A stretch of DNA of 64,000 nucleotides from Lunatibacter salilacus. GTDB lineage: Bacteria; Bacteroidota; Bacteroidia; Cytophagales; Cyclobacteriaceae. Within the stretch, counting starts at the first letter, position 1; each line of letters starts with the position of its first letter. A program made the position numbers and the translations under genes. This document shows positions 16,257-26,082 of the stretch, one piece after another. The notes beneath the pieces were generated by a model that saw only the letters and a list, made by a program, of their open reading frames with translations, ran no database searches and was not told the DNA's origin. The stretch covers positions 1-64,000 of the forward strand of contig NZ_VOLC01000022.1 of NCBI RefSeq assembly GCF_009797935.1, given 5' to 3'.

Positions 16257-19060
16257 TTCACCCAAATCGTTTTGGTATACTCCCTAGTTCGTGTTCTTAA
16301 CACTACGGTCAATAGCCCTTTAGGCAGGTTTTGAAAGCTGAAAAGCTGCTGCCCATTCTCTATGGAAACTGCTCTTACTTCCTGCCCCAATGTGTTGTAA
16401 ATCTTAAACTCTCGTAATTGCGAAATACCTTTGACGGAGATTTCTACATTTCCTTGGGAAGGATTTGGAAAAATATTGAAATAACTATCAACTTTGCCAT
16501 TTTCGGGTAGCGAGGTAATTAGGTTAACATTCACTGCAAATGTCTGACCCGGTCCGGAATCACACTCGTTCATGGGGGTGACAGTTAAATCAAAATCTCC
16601 TTCGTTTTCCCAAGCGACTCGAATGTTACCTGTTCCTTGACCGCTGATAATGGTGCCACCGCCTCCAGTCGACCATTGGTAATTGATATCTGGCAGCGTA
16701 GGAATTTGATAATCTACTTGTTGGAGTCCTACCCTATTCCCTCCTGTGATAGAACCCGGCCGGCTAGGAACCGTGATTACTCGGATGGCTTTTTGCGAAG
16801 TGGGCCCTTCTCCGCATGGATTCCTTGTAGACACACTTAAGGTATGACTTCCTAAGTTCGTCCACTCTACCTCGATATGAGGGGAACCCTGTCCCCCTCG
16901 GACAATTCCGCCTGTCACGGACCAGACGTATTCTGTACCGGGAACTGAATCCACATAGAATTCATTAATGGCACTTAGACACCCAACCCCTTCACCTTGT
17001 ATGGGTGGTACCTGGCTGGGTTGTGTGGAGACTACGACTTCAAGTGCTGATGTAGGACCATTACCGCAGGTATTCTGACCGCGCACCATGACAGCGTTGC
17101 GTCCAGCGATGTCCCAGCGTACAACAGCGCGATTGGTGCCCTGTCCTTCGAGGATCGTTCCGCCATCAACTCGCCACTCATAAGTGGTGCCGGGTTCCTC
17201 TCCTTGCTGAATGGTATAGATTTGTTGACTTAAGCATATGTTACTTTCACCAAAAATGGCGGTAGATTGCTGGGGTACTTGGCAGGTGTATTGGAAGAGC
17301 ATTCCTTTTTCACCAATGGCATACCCTACATTCAGGTCTCCGAAACTTATTCCGGTTAGGTTTTGAAATGTTCCAGTAGCTAACCTTTCCCAGGTAAGCC
17401 CTCCGTCAAAAGTACGTATCATGAGTCCATTGTTACCCGTTATAAACCCAACTGATTCGTCCAAGAATTCCACGCCAGTCAAATCTTCCTGAAATCCGCC
17501 GTTGACCCGCTGCCACTGTCGTCCCCGATTTGATGTCCTAAAGATAGTTCCCTGATTACCGACAATCATGGCATTGTTATCATCCAGTATGCTGATGGCG
17601 TTGAGGGAGGCGGTGGTGGGTAGGTTAATCCTAGTCCAGTCGGTTCCATTTTCAGTCCTTGATACATAGCCCCCATTTCCTATTATAATCCCCTCGTCAG
17701 GTTCAAAGAAAGTAATAGCTTTGAAATCCAATACGTTTTCTCCAGAACTGACGATAGACCAATTAACACCACGATTTATAGTAGTAGCGATATATCCCCG
17801 ATCACCCACAGCAAATCCGCGATTAATGTCTAAGAAGAAGACACCATTTATATTTCGGTTGGTTCCTGGATTGAGGGTAGTCCAGTTGGCTCCTGAGTTA
17901 GTTGTGCTGATGATATTCCCATTTTCGCCAGAAACATATCCTGCCCCGGCTGAGACAAAGTGAAGTGCTTTGAATGCCAAAGAAAGAGGCCTGGATCGGT
18001 CTACATAGGTATTCCCGCCATTTCCAGTCAAAAGAATCAATCCATTTTCTCCAGTAATATATCCCCTGACATCAGAAGTAAACTGTACAGCGGTAAAGTC
18101 GGTAGACCTTCCGGAAAGCCGGATAGCCCATGAAGCGCCTGAATTAGCGGAAGAGCCCAAAAAGCCGCTATTTGCTACGAAAAACACGTTGTTTGTTTCT
18201 TGGCGAAATGCGAGGGAATGTATGTCCTGTGTTGTTCGGCTAGCTGCCTGAATAAATGTCAACCCTCCATTTATTGTCCGCAGGATGGTTCCGTTCTTTC
18301 CGGACACTACTCCAATTAATGGATTGTTGCGATTGAATGCAATGGCCGTAAAATCCGTATCAATACCGCTGTTAATAAACTGCCAGTCATTTCCCCCATT
18401 TTCCGTTTTGATGATAGCGCCAAGGTTTCCTACCGCATAGCCGACAGTATCATTGACAAAATATAGATCATTCAATGAAACCTCAAAACCTGTTGGAAGG
18501 GGCTGCCAGGTCGTTCCACCGTTGGTGGTTTTGAAAATATCCGAAGAAGAGGTGGCTATGAAACCCAGTTGATTGTCGACAAAGAATAGTGATCGTAGAT
18601 CAGCAGTGGTACCTACATCACGCATGGACCAGGTATGTCCTCCGTTTGTGGATCCGAAGAGTGCACCGTTTTCTCCGGTAATCAATACATTATTTTGGCT
18701 AAGGTATTTCACCCCTGTTAATCGCTCCTGACTCGGAAGTGTACGGACTTGCCAAGATGTACCGCCATTAGTAGTTCGATATATCGTACCTCCTTGGGCG
18801 AGTACTACGCCGTTATTTTCATCAAAAAAGTCCATTTTGACTATTTGAAGAGTTGTAGGCGCTAACTGCTCTGTCCAACTAAGACCACCATCAAGAGTTT
18901 TTAAAAAGATATTTTCTCCACTGAGGTAACCTACCTCATTGTTGATCCATTTTATATCGCTAAAATCGTTGCCCCAACTACCCACCCTTCTCCAACTTTG
19001 AGAGTATGAAACAGATGCCACAAACCAACACAATACAGCTAAAAGTACAGATTTACTCAT
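16253..19060 (-). CDS. Secreted YCF48-like beta-propeller protein with type IX sorting domain
   Basis: 935 residues. A signal peptide (1-20, VSYSQ) precedes about 13 imperfect repeats of roughly 40-45 residues covering about 25-590. Each has the YCF48/BNR pattern G-x-x-G-x-I/L-x-x-T-x-NGG-x-x-W (for example ITGENGALFGSTNGGHTW). These form one or two beta-propellers. Three PKD/Ig-like repeats follow (about 600-845; EWRVDGGTILEGQGTNRAVVRW and relatives). The C-terminal type A T9SS signal begins NIFPNPSQGNVEIS and ends KGLLTVVLRTRTREYTKTIWVK. It is exported through the type IX system. The YCF48 fold assists photosystem assembly in phototrophs, but here it is probably an adhesive or scaffold propeller. 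Confidence 0.9.
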   Translation of the reverse strand: MSKSVLLAVLCWFVASVSYSQSWRRVGSWGNDFSDIKWINNEVGYLSGENIFLKTLDGGLSWTEQLAPTTLQIVKMDFFDENNGVVLAQGGTIYRTTNGGTSWQVRTLPSQERLTGVKYLSQNNVLITGENGALFGSTNGGHTWSMRDVGTTADLRSLFFVDNQLGFIATSSSDIFKTTNGGTTWQPLPTGFEVSLNDLYFVNDTVGYAVGNLGAIIKTENGGNDWQFINSGIDTDFTAIAFNRNNPLIGVVSGKNGTILRTINGGLTFIQAASRTTQDIHSLAFRQETNNVFFVANSGFLGSSANSGASWAIRLSGRSTDFTAVQFTSDVRGYITGENGLILLTGNGGNTYVDRSRPLSLAFKALHFVSAGAGYVSGENGNIISTTNSGANWTTLNPGTNRNINGVFFLDINRGFAVGDRGYIATTINRGVNWSIVSSGENVLDFKAITFFEPDEGIIIGNGGYVSRTENGTDWTRINLPTTASLNAISILDDNNAMIVGNQGTIFRTSNRGRQWQRVNGGFQEDLTGVEFLDESVGFITGNNGLMIRTFDGGLTWERLATGTFQNLTGISFGDLNVGYAIGEKGMLFQYTCQVPQQSTAIFGESNICLSQQIYTIQQGEEPGTTYEWRVDGGTILEGQGTNRAVVRWDIAGRNAVMVRGQNTCGNGPTSALEVVVSTQPSQVPPIQGEGVGCLSAINEFYVDSVPGTEYVWSVTGGIVRGGQGSPHIEVEWTNLGSHTLSVSTRNPCGEGPTSQKAIRVITVPSRPGSITGGNRVGLQQVDYQIPTLPDINYQWSTGGGGTIISGQGTGNIRVAWENEGDFDLTVTPMNECDSGPGQTFAVNVNLITSLPENGKVDSYFNIFPNPSQGNVEISVKGISQLREFKIYNTLGQEVRAVSIENGQQLFSFQNLPKGLLTVVLRTRTREYTKTIWVK

Positions 19061-19092
19061 ACAAAACCCTTAAAACAAGTCCATTATACGTA

Positions 19093-19100
19093 CAAAAATA
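19093..19100 (-). promoter_or_regulatory. Candidate -7 element of the YCF48-like gene
   Basis: TATTTTTG on the minus strand (caaaaata on plus) matches TAnnTTTG, 33 bases before the start. A TTG (19125-19123) lies 22 bases upstream, slightly more than usual. Confidence 0.4.
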
Positions 19101-19206
19101 AAACTATTCTTAAGAAATAATACAATAATTTGGTATTACTCCCACCTTCTAATGTCAAGTCCAGTTTCTGCGGGATGAAGTAATTATTTGTATCTACAAA
19201 GAGCTC

Positions 19207-19250
19207 TAAAAAAGAAAAGCTGTTTCCATCCGAAAGGAAGAAACAGCTTT
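19207..19250 (-). terminator. Rho-independent terminator of gldJ
   Basis: On the minus strand, AAAGCTGTTTCTTCC...GGAAACAGCTTT has a 10-bp perfect outer stem and is followed by TCTTTTTT. It lies 22 bases past the gldJ stop. Confidence 0.9.
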
Positions 19251-19271
19251 AGAAGTAGGTGTTTATTCAAG

Positions 19272-20501
19272 TTAGTAGTCTTTCCCGCCCACTGCGATCA
19301 TGGCACATCGAAACCCTATATGGTTCGTTGCTGAATCCTGATGCATGAAGCGACGTGCACCTGGAGCTAGCCAGTAGGCTACATCCTTCCATGAGCCACC
19401 TTTAAACACTCTGAAGTTGTCGTTAATCATGGTTGTCTGATAATTTTCTTCCTCATCAAACAAGCCGTCCTTTCTGAGTGGGTTCAAATCATCGAAATCC
19501 TGAAAGGACAAAGGTCGATAAACATCCTGAACCCATTCGTTCATATTTCCCGCCATATTATAAAGTCCAAAATCATTGGGCGGGTAGTTGTACACGTTGG
19601 TAGGAATTATATCTCCATCGTTGGATACAGAGCCGGAAATACCCGCATAATCTCCTCTTCCTCTTTTGAAGTTTGCCAAAAAGTCACCTTGTCTGGATTT
19701 CCTCTTTATATTATATGGATTACGTGGGCCTCTGCCATCCCAGGGATAAATTCGTCCATTCTCCTGATTTTCATCCATATACTGGGTACCGACCATTGCC
19801 TTGGCGGCAAATTCCCACTCAGCCTCATTCGGTAATCTGTATGCTGGAAAGGTTACTCCTCTTTCAATCAATTGATTTTGGGTGAGGGCAGAATCAAGTT
19901 CGTTTCTTATTGAGCTCAATTCATTCACATACACGGTTCTCCACTGACTATATACATTGGCCTGACTCCAACTTACCCCTGCTACAGGATAAAAGTTGAA
20001 ACCGGGATATCTAAAATAATAAGTAGCGTAAACATCATTGTAGGACATTAACCCTTCCCAAACATTATCATTTGGCTGCAGTTTCTGAAGAGAATCCTGT
20101 GAGATACCTCTTTTCGTATTATTTGCGATTTCAAAAAGAAATTCTTTGTAGTCAACGTTCGTCACTTCAGTTTCATCCATATAAAATGAAGCCACTGTGA
20201 CCGTGCGCTCCACATTATCCCGAAAACCCATAATATCTTGTTCCTGAGACCCCAGCACTGCTCTACCACCTTGGACAAATTTTAACTTAGGTCCAATTAC
20301 CTCTCTTGGTAACCTAAACACCTGAAACCTGGTAGTATCATCATCATCAAAGCTATATTGGGCGCCGGTAGATGCACTTGCACCTCCTGGGTTGCTTGCG
20401 GTTCTTCTACTTGAACGATTTCCACAGGAGTATAAAACCAAGCTGAAAATAAGGAGGGCTGCCAAAGAGGACAATCCGTTGAATCTGTTCACCAATGTCA
20501 T
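19272..20501 (-). CDS. gldJ: Gliding motility / type IX secretion lipoprotein GldJ
   Basis: About 409 residues from the ATG at 20501. A lipoprotein signal peptide with lipobox-like VLYSC places the mature N-terminal cysteine at about residue 26. The rest is a formylglycine-generating-enzyme-like (SUMF1) fold: FVQGGRAVLGSQEQD, SFYMDETEVTNVDYKEFL, YPVAGVSWSQANVYSQWR, YRLPNEAEWEFAAKA, NDFGLYNMAGNMNEWVQDVYRP, and the closing FRVFKGGSWKDVAYWLAPGARRFMHQDSATNHIGFRCA. The FANF/YPPNDFGLY and DVYRP blocks fit GldJ better than GldK. GldJ stabilises other Gld proteins and is needed for gliding and T9SS. It fits the T9SS cargo proteins in this window. Confidence 0.87.
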   Translation of the reverse strand: MTLVNRFNGLSSLAALLIFSLVLYSCGNRSSRRTASNPGGASASTGAQYSFDDDDTTRFQVFRLPREVIGPKLKFVQGGRAVLGSQEQDIMGFRDNVERTVTVASFYMDETEVTNVDYKEFLFEIANNTKRGISQDSLQKLQPNDNVWEGLMSYNDVYATYYFRYPGFNFYPVAGVSWSQANVYSQWRTVYVNELSSIRNELDSALTQNQLIERGVTFPAYRLPNEAEWEFAAKAMVGTQYMDENQENGRIYPWDGRGPRNPYNIKRKSRQGDFLANFKRGRGDYAGISGSVSNDGDIIPTNVYNYPPNDFGLYNMAGNMNEWVQDVYRPLSFQDFDDLNPLRKDGLFDEEENYQTTMINDNFRVFKGGSWKDVAYWLAPGARRFMHQDSATNHIGFRCAMIAVGGKDY

Positions 20502-20671
20502 GTGAAGATATTTTGTTTGCACGCTATTAAAACGCTAATATAAGATCAATAATATATTTTAACAATATTCTTTTCAGGCAAGGTTTTGCATCTTATCCCG
20601 AATACCCCCAATTCTTTTAATTTTTTCCGTAAAATTAGCTTCGAAAATCATTTTAATTAGGAAGAAATGTT

Positions 20672-23600
20672 TTAAAGTTTAAATTCATTTAACCAATTAA
20701 TACCACTTTTAATGGTAGGCACGCCTTCAATTACAAGTATCAAACGGTTTTTGTACTCCTTTATTTTACAGTGCTTTGCCTTCTCCTGAATTTTTTTCAT
20801 AATATTACCAAATACCGGAGATTGGTAGTACAAGTGTCTTTCAGATGAAACGAAGTAGCATTTCATTTGTTTGTTTTTCAGGGTGAGTTTTTCAAACCCC
20901 AACCGCTCTGCCAACCATCTCAACCGAACTGTTTCAAACAGCGAATGGACTTCCTCCGGTATTGGTCCAAACCGATCTTTGATGTTTTGTTCGAATTTTT
21001 CGAGCTCTTCTTCCTTTTTTATATTGTCCAATTGGGAATAAAGGCTAAGCCGCTCCGAAATATTGGACACATAGGTCTCCGGGATAAGCAGCTCTAGGTC
21101 TGTTTCTATCACACAGTCCCGGACAAGAACCTCTACCTTTTCTTTAAGGTCAACCTCAAAGAGTGCCGCAAATTCATTTTCTTTCAGTTCCTGTACCGCT
21201 TCATCCAGAATCTTGTGGTACATTTCAAAGCCAAGGTCGGTAATAAAACCACTTTGCTCCGCACCAAGTAGATTTCCTGCCCCACGAATGTCCAGGTCCC
21301 GCATAGCCACTTTAAAGCCATCTCCCAAATCTGAAAATTCCTCCAATGCTTCCAGCCTTTTCCGCGACTCCGGGGTGAGGGTTGCCGTAGGGGGGGTAAG
21401 CAGGTAGCAATAGGCCTTTTTATTACTTCTCCCTACCCGTCCTCTCATCTGATGGAGATCACTGACCCCAAACATGTGGGCCCTGTTAATGATAATGGTA
21501 TTGGCGTTGGGAATGTCTAAGCCGGATTCAATAATGTTGGTAGAGATTAGAACGTCATACTCCCCTTCTATAAAACTGATCATTATTTTTTCCAGTTTCT
21601 TACCATCCATTTGGCCATGTGCACCCATGACTTTTGCATCCGGCACTAAACGGAGAATGAGGTTGGCAATGGAATCAATTTCTCCTACCCGGTTGTGAAC
21701 AAAGAAAACCTGTCCACCACGTCTCAGTTCATAGGCGATGGCGTCCCTGATGATCTCTTCTTGAAAGGTATGGATTTCCGTAGTAACGGGTTGGCGGTTT
21801 GGGGGAGGAGTTGCGATCACTGACAAATCTCTTGCTCCCATAAGTGAAAAATGCAATGTACGGGGAATGGGGGTTGCTGTGAGCGTAAGCACATCCACAT
21901 TAACCCGCATTTGCTTAAGCTGATCTTTTACCTTAACACCGAACTTCTGCTCTTCGTCGATAATTAACAGACCAAGGTCCCTAAATTTGATGTCTTTATT
22001 TACAATGCGGTGCGTGCCTATAAGAATGTCAATTTCCCCCGAATTGACTTTACGTACGATTTCTTTAATTTCTTTAGCGGAACGAAAGCGGTTGATATAG
22101 TCTATTTCCACCGGGAACTGGGCTAGCCTTTCCTTGAACGTTTGGTAATGTTGCATGGCAAGGATAGTCGTCGGGACCAGCACGGCAACCTGTTTGCGGT
22201 CATTGGCTGCTTTAAATGCTGCACGGATTGCGATCTCGGTTTTTCCAAATCCCACATCCCCACATACCAGTCTGTCCATAGGGTGGGGTTTTTCCATATC
22301 TACTTTTACATCCGCGGTTGACTTGGCTTGGTCCGGAGTATCTTCATATATAAAGGAGCTTTCCAGTTCCACCTGCAGGACACTGTCCCGGGAGAATGCA
22401 TGACCTAGGGCTCCCAGTCGTTTCGAATAGAGTGCAATCAAGTCTTTTGCAATGTCTTTTACCTTGCTCTTGACCTTTCTTTTCTTGTTTTCCCATTCCG
22501 GTGATCCCAATTTGGACATGGGTGGATGTGTCCCCTCCTGACCGCTGTATTTGGAGATCTTATGCAGGGAATGAATATTTACATAGAGAAGGTCATCGTC
22601 CCTGAAAACTAGCCGGATGGCCTCTTGTTGCTTGCCGCTGACATCTACCCTTTCCAACCCTGCAAATCTGCCTACGCCATAATCCACATGGACGATAAAA
22701 TCCCCGGGCTGAAGACTGTTCAATTCCTTCAAAGTTAGCGCCCTGGATTTGCTACTTCTTTTTTTGCTTTTGTACCGGTGGAAGCGCTCAAAAATTTCAT
22801 GATCTGTATAGCAGGCGATTTTCATCGCCGGAAAAATAAATCCTCCTCTCAGACTCATTGAAAGGGATTGAGTCCGGAGCGTGGGATCCAGTTCCTCCAA
22901 TATGTTTTTAAGGCGTTCAATTTGCTTTTCGCTCTCCGAGCTGATGATGTTGACCAAACCTTGATGTTCATTGGCCAACAAGTCACTAAGCAGCAAATCA
23001 AAGTTTTTATTGAAGGAAGGTTGGGGTTTTGTATCAAACGTAAATGTTTTAGCCGATTCTGATGAGAAAACATGGCCAAATTCAATTTTTTTAAACGAGG
23101 TAATTTTTTCGAGAAACTCGACTTTGCCATCAAAGAGTCGTTCTGGAGCCATTAATAGGGTAGCACTTCCAGAATTTCCGTGCCCAAGCGCATCATGGCG
23201 GGCAATCGCCTGCTCATAGAGGTCTTGGATCTGGCCTAGGGCATGGCCCCGGTCTTTGAACCAGATATAAGAGTCTGGTGGAAGAAATTCCACCATGGAT
23301 TGTCTGGATTCACTCAGTAACCGAGTTTGGATGTTGGGGATAATGCTTATCTCGTCGACCGAATCTAATGATAGCTGTGTTTCGGCTTCGAAAGTCCGTA
23401 TAGTTTCAATTTCCTTCCCAAACAGTTCTATGCGGTAAGGCAACTCGTTGGCAAAGGAAAAAACATCGATAATGCCTCCCCTTACCGCAAACTGTCCTGC
23501 TTCGTAGACGAAATCAGTTTTTTCAAAATCATAAGTAATGAGCAGCTCCTCGATAAATGGGAGATCGATTTTTTCCCCCGCTTTTACCGAGAATGTGTTT

Positions 23601-24025
23601 TCTTTTAAGCTCCTTTTGTTGACAACCTTTTCGTAAATTGCTTCTGGATAGGTGATCAGGACGTAAGATTCCCTTTTTTTGGTGGCCAGGATATTCAATA
23701 TTTCAGCCCGCATTAATACGTTGGCATTATCCAGGTCGTCATATTGGTAAGGTTTTTTAACCGAAGCTGGAAAAAACAATGGCTCAAGCTCTGGGCACAA
23801 AGCCTCCATATCTCCCATAAGATAGGCAGCTTCTTCCTTATCATGAGCCATAATCAGGTGGTAACCACCAATATTTTTGATCACGGATTGCACCAGCACC
23901 ATGTCCACACTTCCAGAAAGGCCCTTGAAATGATAGGTGGGATGGCTGCTGTCCTTAAGCTCCTCACTAATGCTCTTTAGAAAGGGATCCTGATTAAACA
24001 GGTTTATAAAGGCTTGTATGTCCAA
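20672..24025 (-). CDS. mfd: Transcription-repair coupling factor Mfd
   Basis: 1117 residues. It displaces stalled RNA polymerase and recruits UvrA. Domains in order: UvrB-like N-terminal region (about 1-350), RNA-polymerase-interacting domain (about 425-500, GDFIVHVDYGVGRFAGLERVDV), and SF2 translocase motor. The motor has Walker A GDVGFGKTEIAIRAAF, DEEQ box LLIIDEEQKFGV, TATPIPRTLHFSLMGARDLS, and QMRGRVGRSNKKAYCYLL. The C-terminal TRCF domain lies at about 980-1075. No in-frame ATG lies between the upstream stop and the conserved N terminus, so a TTG at 24025 is the apparent start. uvrB is in the same window but not linked. Confidence 0.96.
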   Translation of the reverse strand: MDIQAFINLFNQDPFLKSISEELKDSSHPTYHFKGLSGSVDMVLVQSVIKNIGGYHLIMAHDKEEAAYLMGDMEALCPELEPLFFPASVKKPYQYDDLDNANVLMRAEILNILATKKRESYVLITYPEAIYEKVVNKRSLKENTFSVKAGEKIDLPFIEELLITYDFEKTDFVYEAGQFAVRGGIIDVFSFANELPYRIELFGKEIETIRTFEAETQLSLDSVDEISIIPNIQTRLLSESRQSMVEFLPPDSYIWFKDRGHALGQIQDLYEQAIARHDALGHGNSGSATLLMAPERLFDGKVEFLEKITSFKKIEFGHVFSSESAKTFTFDTKPQPSFNKNFDLLLSDLLANEHQGLVNIISSESEKQIERLKNILEELDPTLRTQSLSMSLRGGFIFPAMKIACYTDHEIFERFHRYKSKKRSSKSRALTLKELNSLQPGDFIVHVDYGVGRFAGLERVDVSGKQQEAIRLVFRDDDLLYVNIHSLHKISKYSGQEGTHPPMSKLGSPEWENKKRKVKSKVKDIAKDLIALYSKRLGALGHAFSRDSVLQVELESSFIYEDTPDQAKSTADVKVDMEKPHPMDRLVCGDVGFGKTEIAIRAAFKAANDRKQVAVLVPTTILAMQHYQTFKERLAQFPVEIDYINRFRSAKEIKEIVRKVNSGEIDILIGTHRIVNKDIKFRDLGLLIIDEEQKFGVKVKDQLKQMRVNVDVLTLTATPIPRTLHFSLMGARDLSVIATPPPNRQPVTTEIHTFQEEIIRDAIAYELRRGGQVFFVHNRVGEIDSIANLILRLVPDAKVMGAHGQMDGKKLEKIMISFIEGEYDVLISTNIIESGLDIPNANTIIINRAHMFGVSDLHQMRGRVGRSNKKAYCYLLTPPTATLTPESRKRLEALEEFSDLGDGFKVAMRDLDIRGAGNLLGAEQSGFITDLGFEMYHKILDEAVQELKENEFAALFEVDLKEKVEVLVRDCVIETDLELLIPETYVSNISERLSLYSQLDNIKKEEELEKFEQNIKDRFGPIPEEVHSLFETVRLRWLAERLGFEKLTLKNKQMKCYFVSSERHLYYQSPVFGNIMKKIQEKAKHCKIKEYKNRLILVIEGVPTIKSGINWLNEFKL

Positions 24026-24262
24026 AGTAAAACTTCTTTTTATAAAGTGGGCATGTAAATCAACAAGGCCCCTTTTTTCTCTCTGTAAGGAGGAAAATCA
24101 GCATAGTTACATACCCCATTGATAATTTCAGCAATTGAAAAGGTGATTTTGGGAAAGCAAAAATACAATTTATTTATGTTATCATGCGTCCGAATAGGAT
24201 TAAGTTATCTAAGGCGTTGAACCATCGTTAAAGTTTATTGTTTTAAAATCAAACAAGCATTC

Positions 24263-24874
24263 ATGGTTTCTGAAAATAAAGAGCACTGGTTTACCCGGAT
24301 TGAAAATATGCACCCCTATCAGACAATGATGTATTTGGGGATGTTCGGCAGTGGGTTGATTTTTTTGTTTTTACTGCTCGCTTTTTTAGGTTCCCAGGCA
24401 ACTTTTTCCTTTTTCAGCCCACTTTATTTTCCAAAGGCATTTATAATAAGTTCCTTCGTTCTGTTGGCAAGTGCCTATACTGCTTCCCAGATTGTACCCC
24501 AATACAGGCAGGACCGGACGGAGAAGGTTAAGCAGTACTTGTGGGCTACGTTATTGTTGGGTTTAGGGTTTACGGGCCTCCAATTCTTGGGGTGGAAAGA
24601 ACTGGCAGCGAACGGGATTGATTTTCAAGGAATAGCATCTGGAAGTTTTCTATACGTGCTTACCGGTATTCATATCGTCCATTTGGTTGGAGCAATGATA
24701 TTTGCCGGCAGGCTTCTAAGCAAAGTACAGGCGTGCGAAAAGGACGAGGTCAAGAACTTGATACTCCTTTCGAATCCCTTTGACCTTATGACATTTCAGC
24801 TTTTTGCCACCTATTGGAAGTTCATGGATATTGTTTGGATTATTCTGTTTTTCACGTTGATATGGGTAATCTAG
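24263..24874 (+). CDS. Heme-copper oxidase subunit III family protein
   Basis: 203 residues with five predicted membrane helices. The family phrases are ENMHPYQTMMYLGMFGSGLIFLFLLLAF, FPKAFIISSFVLLASAYTASQI, a central WKELAANGIDFQGIASGSFLYVLTGIHIVHLVGAMIF (the histidine-rich H-x-x-H typical of COX III), and a final helix in FQLFATYWKFMDIVWIILFFTLIWVI. COX III binds no metal and stabilises the proton-pumping oxidase. It is not beside subunits I/II here, so it may serve as an orphan or alternative subunit. Confidence 0.88.
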   Translation: MVSENKEHWFTRIENMHPYQTMMYLGMFGSGLIFLFLLLAFLGSQATFSFFSPLYFPKAFIISSFVLLASAYTASQIVPQYRQDRTEKVKQYLWATLLLGLGFTGLQFLGWKELAANGIDFQGIASGSFLYVLTGIHIVHLVGAMIFAGRLLSKVQACEKDEVKNLILLSNPFDLMTFQLFATYWKFMDIVWIILFFTLIWVI

Positions 24875-24938
24875 ATAGTTTGCAACAATTCGATTGGTAT
24901 CCACTAGCACATTAAAAGTAACTTCGTGAGGTTTTCGG

Positions 24939-24968
24939 TTGGAATAGGTTGAAGCGGTGTTAACTTTG
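24939..24968 (+). promoter_or_regulatory. Promoter of the hflK-hflC operon
   Basis: TTG (24939-24941), a 19-base spacer, then TAACTTTG (24961-24968): an exact fit to the Bacteroidota TTG-N19-TAnnTTTG promoter, 31 bases before the hflK ATG. Confidence 0.8.
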
Positions 24969-24998
24969 TGTCTTAAATATAAACTAAAATAACTTCAA

Positions 24999-25976
24999 AT
25001 GGCACAAGAACAATATGAGATTAACATAAATCCAGACTGGATTAAAAAATATCTCGGTAAAGTTATTATTGGGATTGTTGTCCTGATAATTTTGGGAACG
25101 GCCATTAAGACGGTAGGTCCGGAAGAGGAGGGCGTAGTCATCCAATTAGGTCAATATGACCGAACCGTCCAGCCAGGATTGAATTTTATTATTCCGTTTT
25201 TTGAAACGATGTATAAGATACCAGTGCAACGGCAGTTAAAGCAGGAATTTGGTTTTCGGACATCGGATTTGAGGCAGCCCTCAGAATATACCAAAACAGG
25301 TTTCGCTGATGAAAGCATGATGCTAACCGGAGACCTCAACCTTACCGATGTGGAATGGGTGATCCAGTATAGGATCGTCAATTCCTACAATTTCCTGTTT
25401 CGTGTAAGAAATGCTGAGAAAACGCTGAAGGACATGTCCGAGTCAGCGATGAGAAAAATAGTGGGAGACCGGACTGTAAATGAAGTACTTACAGTAGGTC
25501 GGCAGGAAATCGCAACCAGTGTGGAGGTGCTTCTTCAAGAGATGTGCGACGAATACGAAAACGGAATACGAATAGATCAAGTGGTTCTCCAAGATGTCAA
25601 CCCGCCCGAACCGGTAAAACCTTCTTTCAATGCGGTAAACGAGGCGCAGCAGGAAAGAGAAACCCTTATTAATCAAGCGGAAGCGGAATATAACCGTGTT
25701 ATTCCAAGAGCACGGGGTGAGGCGACAGAGACCATACAACTTGCTGAGGCTTACGCCCTCAATAGGGTAAACCGTGCCAAAGGTGAAGCAGATCGTTTCA
25801 ACTCGATCTATGAGGCTTACATCCAAGCGCCGGAAGTAACCAAACAGCGGATTTATCTCGAAACGATGGAACGAGTCCTGCCTAAAATTGGTAATAAAAT
25901 AATCACTGATGAACAAGGCGGCAATGTGCTTCCTTTACTGAATCTCAACAGTGCCCCTACTAAAATCAACCCATGA
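24999..25976 (+). CDS. hflK: FtsH protease modulator HflK (SPFH/band 7)
   Basis: 325 residues. One N-terminal membrane helix (about 20-40) is followed by an SPFH domain (PEEEGVVIQLGQYDRTVQPGLNFIIPFFETMYKIPVQ ... VEWVIQYRIVNSYNFLFRVRNAEKTLKDMSESAMRKIVGDRTVNEVLTVGR). The C-terminal part is a coiled-coil rich in EAQQERETLINQAEAEYN and ARGEA repeats. HflK and HflC form a large cage around FtsH in the inner membrane and tune its proteolysis. The gene is followed 106 bases later by hflC. Confidence 0.93.
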   Translation: MAQEQYEININPDWIKKYLGKVIIGIVVLIILGTAIKTVGPEEEGVVIQLGQYDRTVQPGLNFIIPFFETMYKIPVQRQLKQEFGFRTSDLRQPSEYTKTGFADESMMLTGDLNLTDVEWVIQYRIVNSYNFLFRVRNAEKTLKDMSESAMRKIVGDRTVNEVLTVGRQEIATSVEVLLQEMCDEYENGIRIDQVVLQDVNPPEPVKPSFNAVNEAQQERETLINQAEAEYNRVIPRARGEATETIQLAEAYALNRVNRAKGEADRFNSIYEAYIQAPEVTKQRIYLETMERVLPKIGNKIITDEQGGNVLPLLNLNSAPTKINP

Positions 25977-26082
25977 AATCGAGCATGACGAGAACGCCTG
26001 ATGGAGGTAGGATTTTCCTTTGCAAGATTCCACCCCGAAAAACCGGGGCAAGTTATGGCCGCTTACAAACAAATAGAATCAT

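Noticed and set aside
15908-16287. Frames opposite and beside the DUF2207 tail (poly-Pro / poly-Gly)
   Set aside because: Shadow frames of the glycine-rich C terminus.
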